Below are positions 56,230 through 64,000 of a stretch of 64,000 nt of DNA, in pieces (within the stretch, counting starts at the first letter, position 1; the number at the start of each line of letters is the position of its first letter). The position numbers were made by a program, and so were the translations under genes. Origin of the DNA: Pseudomonas deceptionensis (GTDB lineage: Bacteria > Pseudomonadota > Gammaproteobacteria > Pseudomonadales > Pseudomonadaceae); assembly GCF_900106095.1 (NCBI RefSeq), contig NZ_FNUD01000002.1, forward strand, positions 3,245,501-3,309,500, written 5' to 3'. A model generated the notes under the pieces. It had not been told where the DNA came from and made no database searches. It was given only the letters and a program-made list of their open reading frames with translations.

Positions 56230-57162
56230 TTAGTTTGTCCCCAGATTATTGACGTAAAAACCGCTCAGGCGAAACTCACTGGGTGAGAGGGAAAACGCGC
56301 GGCGGAACAGTTTCGAAAAGTAGTTGGGGTCGCTGATGCCGACCGACAGTGAAACGGCCTTGATCGACAGATCGGTGACTTCGAGAAGATGTGCTGCGCG
56401 TTTCATGCGTTCGTGCAGCACATACTCGGCAGGTGACATACCGGCGGCGCGGGTGAACACCCGGGAGAAATGGGCGCGGCTCAGCCCGGCGATACGGGCC
56501 AGGCTGGCCACATCCAGCTCATCCGTGTCGGTGGGCTGGCTGTGTTTGTCCGGCCCCGTTCTCAGGCAGGCGTGCACGTGGTTCTGGATAGTCGCCACCA
56601 CACACGAGCCGCTGGTGGGGAGGGTGGGATCCTGTACGCACAAGTCATCATGCAGCAGCATCAGCGCTTCATAGGCCAGCGCGGAGGCGCGGCCAGCCGT
56701 CAATTGCGGGGTGTGGATCAAGGTATCAATATTGGTGGCCAGGGCCTCAATGGTCTGGCCGGTCAGTTGTAAAACCGGCCCGCGCTCCGCCAGCAATTCC
56801 CGTTGCAGCCGCAGCGCCTCCTTGCCGTACATGGCGACCCAGAAGAACTCCCAGCTCTTGCCAGCCTCTAGCCAATAGCAATGGTCATGGGGGACCAGCA
56901 GCAACATCGTGTCCCCGGGGTTGAGCCGGTGGTGGCGCCCCTCGAACCGCAAATTGCCCTCGCCGGCAAGGGTGTGTTGCAGGATCACGAACGGGGTGTC
57001 GCCACGCCTGCGACCGTCCCAGCAATAGGACGCGTCCTGTACCCGGTCGTATCCGGCATTGGTCGGCATGGTGTGCAGCTGATGTCTGCCGCGGGGCAGC
57101 GAAATGACTTTTATTGCCGGCCCTCTTGCCATCATGTCGTTGAGCACAAAACTACCCGTCAT
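56230..57162 (-). CDS. AraC family transcriptional regulator
   Basis: A 310-residue regulator with an N-terminal cupin-like sugar-binding domain (HHRLNPGDTMLLLVPHDHCYW) and a C-terminal double helix-turn-helix (VASLARIAGLSRAHFSRVF; VSLSVGISDPNYFSKLFRRA). It diverges from the GH4 gene, the usual arrangement for an activator of an alpha-galactoside operon such as RafR or MelR. Confidence 0.9.
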   Translation of the reverse strand: MTGSFVLNDMMARGPAIKVISLPRGRHQLHTMPTNAGYDRVQDASYCWDGRRRGDTPFVILQHTLAGEGNLRFEGRHHRLNPGDTMLLLVPHDHCYWLEAGKSWEFFWVAMYGKEALRLQRELLAERGPVLQLTGQTIEALATNIDTLIHTPQLTAGRASALAYEALMLLHDDLCVQDPTLPTSGSCVVATIQNHVHACLRTGPDKHSQPTDTDELDVASLARIAGLSRAHFSRVFTRAAGMSPAEYVLHERMKRAAHLLEVTDLSIKAVSLSVGISDPNYFSKLFRRAFSLSPSEFRLSGFYVNNLGTN

Positions 57163-57309
57163 CGCATAAATCTCGTCTATTCAGGTGGTGGGCCGCCTCC
57201 TACCATAGATATCAAGCGGTTCCCGGCAAGCCTCTGTCAGGCCTGAACCGTCGTGATGCTCTGATATTTATTTACCTGTGTCCACTGCGAATAGAACAAG
57301 GATAAGCAG

Positions 57310-58635
57310 ATGACTTTCAAAACCACAAAGATCGCCCTGATAGGTGCCGGCTCCACGGTATTCATGAAAAACGTGCTGGGCGACCTGCTGCACGTCGAGC
57401 TGTTGCGCAATGCGCATATTGCGTTGATGGATATCGACCTGCACCGCCTGGAAACCTCGAAAATGGTGGCCGGCAAGATCGCCGAGTCCCTTGGTGTGTC
57501 GCCACGGATCGAAGTGACGACCGATCGCCGGCGAGCGCTGGAAGGGGCCGATTATGTGGTCACGATGATTCAGGTTGCAGGCTACAAGCCAGGTACCGTG
57601 ACCGACTTTGAGATCCCCAAGCGCTTCGGCCTGCGCCAGACCATCGGCGATACCCTGGGCATCGGCGGCATCATGCGTGGCTTGCGTACCGCCCCGGTGC
57701 TGGTGGACATCGCCAAGGACATGCGCGAACTGTGCCCCGGCGCCCTGATGTTGCAGTACGTCAACCCGATGGCCATCAACTGCATGGCCCTCAACCGCTT
57801 TGTTCCCGAGGTGCGCACGGTCGGGCTCTGCCACTCCGTACAGGGCACGGCCAAAGAGCTGTCGCTGGACATCGGCGTGCCTGTCGAAGAGATCCGCTAT
57901 CGCTGTGCCGGCATTAACCACATGTCCTTTTACACCTCGTTCGAGCGCCTGCTGGCCGATGGCAGCGTCGAGGATCTTTACCCGCGTATCCGCGCAGTGC
58001 TCGATGAAGGCAAGGTCCCTGACTGGAACCGGGTGCGCTACGAAGTGTTCAAGCACTTCGGCCATTTTGCGACCGAGTCTTCCGAGCACCTGGCCGAATA
58101 CGTGCCCTGGTTCATCAAGCGCCACCGTCCTGACCTGATCGAGCAGTTCAATATTCCGCTGGATGAATACCTGCGTCGTTGCGAGGAGCAGATCAGCGAA
58201 TGGGGCGTGCAGGAACAGGCGCTGATCAACGGTGAAGGGGTCAAGGTTTGCCGCAGCCATGAATATGCATCACTGATCATCGAGGCCGAACTCACAGGTA
58301 TACCGACTGTTATTAACGGCAACGTGATGAACGCTGGACTGATCAGCAATCTGCCTGATAATGCCTGCGTAGAGGTGCCCTGCGTTGTGGACCACAATGG
58401 TATTCAACCGACCCGGGTAGGTAATCTGCCGGTAGGTCTTGCCGCTTTGATGCAAACCAATATCAACGTTCAACTCCTGACCGTGGAAGCCCTGGCCAGT
58501 GGTCGTCGCGACCACGTCAAGCAGGCCGTGATGCTTGACCCCCATGCCGCCGCCGAACTGAGCCTCGACGAAATTGCGACCATGGTCGACGACCTGATCG
58601 AGGCACACGAGGGCTGGTTGCCACACTTGGGGTAA
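57310..58635 (+). CDS. GH4 family alpha-galactosidase
   Basis: A 441-residue glycoside hydrolase of family 4. It has a Rossmann NAD loop (IALIGAGSTVF) and the divalent metal ligands Cys174 (GLCHSVQG) and His204 (GINHMSFY). GH4 enzymes use NAD and manganese in a redox-assisted cleavage. The CHS signature is that of the MelA-type alpha-galactosidase group, though alpha-glucosidase or galacturonidase members are close. ATG 57310 has AAGGAT upstream. It leads an operon with a sugar transporter and an SDR. Confidence 0.85.
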   Translation: MTFKTTKIALIGAGSTVFMKNVLGDLLHVELLRNAHIALMDIDLHRLETSKMVAGKIAESLGVSPRIEVTTDRRRALEGADYVVTMIQVAGYKPGTVTDFEIPKRFGLRQTIGDTLGIGGIMRGLRTAPVLVDIAKDMRELCPGALMLQYVNPMAINCMALNRFVPEVRTVGLCHSVQGTAKELSLDIGVPVEEIRYRCAGINHMSFYTSFERLLADGSVEDLYPRIRAVLDEGKVPDWNRVRYEVFKHFGHFATESSEHLAEYVPWFIKRHRPDLIEQFNIPLDEYLRRCEEQISEWGVQEQALINGEGVKVCRSHEYASLIIEAELTGIPTVINGNVMNAGLISNLPDNACVEVPCVVDHNGIQPTRVGNLPVGLAALMQTNINVQLLTVEALASGRRDHVKQAVMLDPHAAAELSLDEIATMVDDLIEAHEGWLPHLG

Positions 58636-58812
58636 GCGCGGGGAACCTGCGGTCTTAGCCTGAAATTCTACCCGAAGTACCAGTCAAACTGCCTTGACCA
58701 CTGGCCAGCCCCTGGCGCGATCCGCGGATTCACCGAGGCTGGCGTTCAAGCACGCGCGAGTGAGCAGTCAAGGCACGTTTGTCCATAAAAACAATGAGTC
58801 CAGGGTGGACCT

Positions 58813-60126
58813 ATGAACTTGACGCTCGGTACTGCAACTGGCGGGGTTCTGCCGTTTTTCAAATACGGCATGATCTTCTTTTTCTACTACTTCATCACGG
58901 GCGGAACGGCGCCTTTTCTTGCGGTATGGCTGGGGGATGTCGGCACACTGGATGCCGGCGCTATCGGTTTGATGTTTGGCTCCCAAGCGGTGTTTGCCAT
59001 GCTGTTCCAGCCGCTGTTCGGTGTGCTGAGCGATCGCCTGGATCATCGCAAGCATCTGTTGTGCGTGGTCATCGGTCTGTTGATTTTGCTGGCGCCCTTC
59101 ATGAACTGGGTATTTGCGCCGCTGCTGCGCTCCCACCTGATGCTGGCTGCACTGGTGGGTGGTGTTTACCTGGGCATTACCTTCGCCGCTGGCGGTGGTG
59201 CGCTGGAGGTGTATATCGAAAAAGCCTGTCGGGCCAACCATATCCCCTATGGTCGGGTGCGGATGTTCGGTGCCATTGGTTTCGGTTTTTCGGCGGCGAT
59301 TTCGGGGATGCTGATCAGCACCAATCCCGAATCGATTTTCTGGCTCGGTTCAATGTGTGCGGTGCTGATGGCCGTGCTCGTCTACCGCATCAAACCGTGC
59401 CTGAACGCGATGCCTTCGGGTGATGCCCCGGATAAAACGCCCCCCGTTTCCTATGCCGCCATTGGCAGCCTGTTGCTGGATCGACGCTTCTGGTTTCTGG
59501 TGCTGTATGTGGTCGGTGTCGCCTGCCTGTACGACATTTTTGACCAGCAGTTTGTGAATTACTTCCGTGGTTTCTTCGACTCGCCGCAGCAAGGCACGCA
59601 AGTGTTCGGGTTTGTCACCACACTTACGGAGTGCATGGTTGCACTGGGTATGTTCCTGATCCCCGGCTTGCTGAACCGCATTGGTGGCAAGAATGCCCTG
59701 ATCATTGCAGGGTTGGTGATGTGGGTGCGCATCACAGGTTCAGGGCTCGCGACGACGACGTTTGAAGTGGTGGCGTTGAAGATGCTCCACGCCCTGGAAG
59801 TGCCCCTGGTGTTTATCGGCATGTTCAAGTACATCGAGGACGTGTTCGGAACGCGGCTGTCGGCCACCATTTACATGGTGGCGTTTGTTTTTGCCAAGGG
59901 GGTAGGGGCTGCGATCATCTCGCCGTTGGCCGGCCATATGTATGAGGTGTACGGTTTCCGGCAGACCTACATCCTGCTGGGCAGCTCGGCGTTGTTGTTT
60001 ACCCTCGTCTCAATCTTCACCCTCGACAGTGGCAAGCACAGGAAGCCCGATCGGTTGGGCAAGCCCAAGCCAATTACGGCAGTGGTTGCCGCTCAGGTGC
60101 TGTCACAGCCGGTGGTTGCAAAGTAA
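58813..60126 (+). CDS. MFS oligosaccharide:H+ symporter (LacY/RafB type)
   Basis: A 437-residue transporter with 12 hydrophobic segments. The start FFKYGMIFFFYYFITGGTAPF is typical of the LacY-like OHS family. The LSDRLDHRKHLL loop after helix 2 and the C-terminal SATIYMVAF match too. Raffinose or melibiose uptake is inferred from the GH4 neighbour. Confidence 0.85.
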   Translation: MNLTLGTATGGVLPFFKYGMIFFFYYFITGGTAPFLAVWLGDVGTLDAGAIGLMFGSQAVFAMLFQPLFGVLSDRLDHRKHLLCVVIGLLILLAPFMNWVFAPLLRSHLMLAALVGGVYLGITFAAGGGALEVYIEKACRANHIPYGRVRMFGAIGFGFSAAISGMLISTNPESIFWLGSMCAVLMAVLVYRIKPCLNAMPSGDAPDKTPPVSYAAIGSLLLDRRFWFLVLYVVGVACLYDIFDQQFVNYFRGFFDSPQQGTQVFGFVTTLTECMVALGMFLIPGLLNRIGGKNALIIAGLVMWVRITGSGLATTTFEVVALKMLHALEVPLVFIGMFKYIEDVFGTRLSATIYMVAFVFAKGVGAAIISPLAGHMYEVYGFRQTYILLGSSALLFTLVSIFTLDSGKHRKPDRLGKPKPITAVVAAQVLSQPVVAK

Positions 60127-60215
60127 CGCTGATCCCTGTTCTGCACCGGGCGCGTGGTCTGTTTTTCGGGCTGCGCGCCTTGTGCTTTGTGTCTGATTAA
60201 TCAAAAGGTAATGAC

Positions 60216-60998
60216 ATGACATTGACGACAATAGAGGGCTCACAGCCTGTTTATCCGGACCTCAAGGGTAAGGTTGTGCTGATTTCGGGCGGGGCTTCGG
60301 GGATTGGTGAGGCCATGGTTCGGGCCTTCGCCGGGCAGGGGGCGAGGGTGGCGTTTGTCGACATGGCGCGTGAGGCCGGTGAACGGCTTGAAGCGCACTT
60401 GAGCGCGGCGGGACATGACGTCAGTTTTACCTGCTGCGATATCACCCGGGTCGAGGCTTATCAGCAAGCCATCAGGGCTTTCCAGGAGACTCTGGGGCCG
60501 ATCACGGTGTTGATCAACAATGCCGCAAATGATGTGCGGCACACAGTTGAGAGTGTTGACTCAGAGCGTTTCGACCAGATGGTGTCAGTCAACCTCAAGC
60601 ATGCCTTCTTTGCGGTTCAGGCCGTGGCGCCGATGATGAGGGCTGCTGGCGGAGGGTCGATTATCAACCTCGGTTCCATTGGCTGGATGACCGGTTCGAG
60701 CGGCTATCCGGTGTATGCCGCAAGCAAGGCTGCGACACATGGGATGAGCAAGGCGCTGGCCCGTGAGTTGGGGCCGGACCGCATTCGGGTCAATACGCTG
60801 GTGCCGGGCTGGGTCATGACCGAGAAGCAACTTTCGTTGTGGGTGGATGAGGCGGCCAGGGCGCTGATCGAACGAAGCCAGTGCCTGCCCGGAGCGCTGG
60901 AACCGGTACATATCGCCAATATGGCGCTGTTCCTGGCCTCCAGTGCATCGGCGATGTGCACCTCGCAGAACTTCATTGTTGATGGTGGTTGGGTGTAA
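60216..60998 (+). CDS. SDR family dehydrogenase, possible galactose 1-dehydrogenase
   Basis: A 260-residue short-chain dehydrogenase: cofactor loop SGGASGIGE, INNAAND, catalytic Tyr-x3-Lys as YAASK, and IRVNTLVPGW. An acidic residue after strand 2 (FVDMAREAG) points to NAD. The N-terminus before the fold resembles GalD-type galactose dehydrogenases, which would oxidise the released galactose in the DeLey-Doudoroff route. This is an inference from context. Confidence 0.72.
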   Translation: MTLTTIEGSQPVYPDLKGKVVLISGGASGIGEAMVRAFAGQGARVAFVDMAREAGERLEAHLSAAGHDVSFTCCDITRVEAYQQAIRAFQETLGPITVLINNAANDVRHTVESVDSERFDQMVSVNLKHAFFAVQAVAPMMRAAGGGSIINLGSIGWMTGSSGYPVYAASKAATHGMSKALARELGPDRIRVNTLVPGWVMTEKQLSLWVDEAARALIERSQCLPGALEPVHIANMALFLASSASAMCTSQNFIVDGGWV

Positions 60999-61030
60999 AG
61001 GTCGGTGCAGCCGCGCTATGCCTGATGACT

Positions 61031-61063
61031 GTGGGAACCCGCTTGCCGGCAGGCGGCTCCCAC
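61031..61063. repeat. Short REP-like palindrome
   Basis: GTGGGAACCCGCTTGCCGGC / ... CGGCTCCCAC, a diverged member of the GTGGGAGC family, between the convergent SDR and porin genes. It may serve as a transcript end. Confidence 0.75.
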
Positions 61064-61089
61064 AGGGATTGAGGTCTGCCTGCTTGTTG

Positions 61090-62736
<1,647 letters not shown>

Positions 62737-62757
62737 TCATGCGCCGGACAGCTGTTC

Positions 62758-62771
62758 TGGTAACGTTAACA
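62758..62771. promoter_or_regulatory. LacI-type operator before the porin
   Basis: TGGTAACGTTAACA is a near-perfect palindrome centred on CG, the pattern of LacI/GalR operators. It lies between the divergent porin and LacI genes and probably binds the latter. Confidence 0.6.
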
Positions 62772-62968
62772 CAACTCGCTTCAACAGGGCATGCCACAGC
62801 ACTGAAAAGCCGGGCAATCAGGGTTCGGGGGCGAGGTTTTTTTCGGGTGCTCAAGATGGCGGGCAGGGCGCAAGACGGATCGGCAGGCATTTGCGCCACC
62901 ACAGGCTTGCTGTCATGCTCCTGCCGGTTATGACCCATGCACCGAGAATCACACAAGGGCAGTTGTAA

Positions 62969-63967
62969 ATGGCTTCGGTTAAAGATGTTGCGCGGTTGGC
63001 AGGGGTCTCCCTGATGACAGTATCCAGGGCGATCAACACCCCGCAAAAGCTCAACGCCGACACCCTGGCGAAGGTTCGCCAGGCCATCGAGGCGCTGGGC
63101 TATGTGCCCAGCGAGTCTGCGCGCAAGATCCGCGGTGGCCACTCCAGCAGCAAGACCATAGGCGTGTTCGCCCTCGACACGGCGACCACGCCGTTTGCCG
63201 TGGACATGCTGCTCTCGCTGGAGCGTACCGCGCGGGACAACGGCTGGAGCGTGTTTATCATCAACGTCTTCGAAACCCCGCCCAACCAGCAGACCATCGA
63301 CCTGATGCTGTCCCATCGACCGGACGGGATCGTCTTCAGCGCCATGCAACTGCGTGAGCTGGACATCCCCGAAGTGCTGCGCAATTACCCCTTGGTACTG
63401 AGCAACTGCATGAGCAGCAGCCCGGGCGTGGCGTGCTATGTCTCCGATGATGAAGACGGCCAGTATCAAGCCGTACGCCGGGCCCTGCAAAAGGGCTATC
63501 GCCGCCCGTTGTGCATCAACCTGCCGCGCAACAGCATGGCCTGGGGGTTACGCCAGCAAGGCTTGTCCCGTGCCCTGATGGAGGCCGATATTCCTCTGGA
63601 CAGCGTCCTGCAATATGACCTGTCGACAGATGATGGCTATGACGAAACCATTACCGAACTCAAACGCCAGCTGGCTGAGTCCCCGGCCGGGCCGGGCTTT
63701 GACCTGCTGATATGTGGCAATGACCGTATTGCCCTGATCGCTTACCAGTTTTTGCTCGGCCAGGGCCTGAAGATACCGGGTGATGTTGCCGTGCTGGGTT
63801 TCGACAATATGGTGGGCGTTGCAGAGCTGTTTTATCCGCCGTTGACCACTGTCCAACTGCCCTATTACGAGATGGGCTGCCGCGCCGCCCTGCACCTGAT
63901 CGAAAACCGGGACGAGCCCTTCACCCACAAGGTGAAATGCCCGGTTATTGAGCGTATGTCGCTGTAA
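62969..63967 (+). CDS. LacI family transcriptional regulator
   Basis: A 332-residue repressor. The helix-turn-helix and hinge occupy residues 1-60 (VKDVARLAGVSLMTVSRAIN; ALGYVPSESARKIR). The periplasmic-binding-like sensor domain follows, with ICGNDRIALIAYQ and VLGFDNMVGVAEL. It diverges from the porin gene and is the likely regulator of it, perhaps with a gluconate or sugar ligand. The remaining 33 bases of the window hold no feature. Confidence 0.92.
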   Translation: MASVKDVARLAGVSLMTVSRAINTPQKLNADTLAKVRQAIEALGYVPSESARKIRGGHSSSKTIGVFALDTATTPFAVDMLLSLERTARDNGWSVFIINVFETPPNQQTIDLMLSHRPDGIVFSAMQLRELDIPEVLRNYPLVLSNCMSSSPGVACYVSDDEDGQYQAVRRALQKGYRRPLCINLPRNSMAWGLRQQGLSRALMEADIPLDSVLQYDLSTDDGYDETITELKRQLAESPAGPGFDLLICGNDRIALIAYQFLLGQGLKIPGDVAVLGFDNMVGVAELFYPPLTTVQLPYYEMGCRAALHLIENRDEPFTHKVKCPVIERMSL

Positions 63968-64000
63968 CCGGTATCGATACGGGACGGGCCTGGCTGGCCA

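Overview
The window looks like a Pseudomonas chromosome, most likely of the P. fluorescens lineage. This rests on gene content and order recognised by eye: cysI with a DUF934 gene, metH next to cti, nfuA beside cobM-cobE-cbtA-cbtB, and a mexEF-oprN efflux operon. Short palindromic repeats of the GTGGGAGCGAGCCTGCTCGCGA type, common in that lineage, support it. No rRNA, tRNA, prophage, insertion sequence or CRISPR array was seen.

Layout: (1) 1-14.2 kb: two very large leucine-rich-repeat proteins ending in NEL-type E3 ubiquitin ligase domains flank a small core block (DUF934, cysI, a 37-residue membrane peptide, DUF2970). (2) 14.2-24.3 kb: metH, cti, nfuA, and a cobalamin block (cbtB-cbtA-cobE-cobM) behind a cobalamin riboswitch with its own terminator. 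(3) 24.4-31 kb: a signalling operon of a triple-receiver hybrid kinase, CheR-like and CheB-like proteins, a receiver-kinase and a lone receiver, with another lone receiver facing away. (4) 31-42.3 kb: a TPR/HEAT protein, mexEF-oprN, a TonB-dependent receptor and an orphan fimbrial-adhesin-like protein. (5) 42.3-47 kb: a fused mannitol-1-phosphate phosphatase/dehydrogenase, a pyrroline/piperideine-2-carboxylate reductase, then a 0.94-kb tandem array of 170-bp palindromic units. (6) 47-55.4 kb: a 3-hydroxyproline-type catabolic cluster: MHS transporter, proline-racemase-family enzyme, amino-acid ABC transporter, aconitase X and a GntR/FCD regulator. (7) 55.5-64 kb: a cyclase-family hydrolase and an alpha-galactoside locus: AraC regulator, GH4 enzyme, MFS transporter, SDR dehydrogenase, sugar porin and LacI regulator.

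How the parts work together: the riboswitch ties cobalt/B12 supply to B12 status, and metH in the same window is a B12 consumer. In the hydroxyproline cluster, uptake, epimerisation, dehydration by aconitase X and reduction of pyrroline-2-carboxylate would yield L-proline. Near-identical GTATAC-centred palindromes precede the MHS transporter, the ABC/aconitase X operon and the GntR gene, so one regulon is likely. In the alpha-galactoside locus the porin and symporter would bring in the sugar, GH4 would cleave it, and the SDR may oxidise the released galactose.

All functions are inferred from motifs and remembered families. No database search was run.
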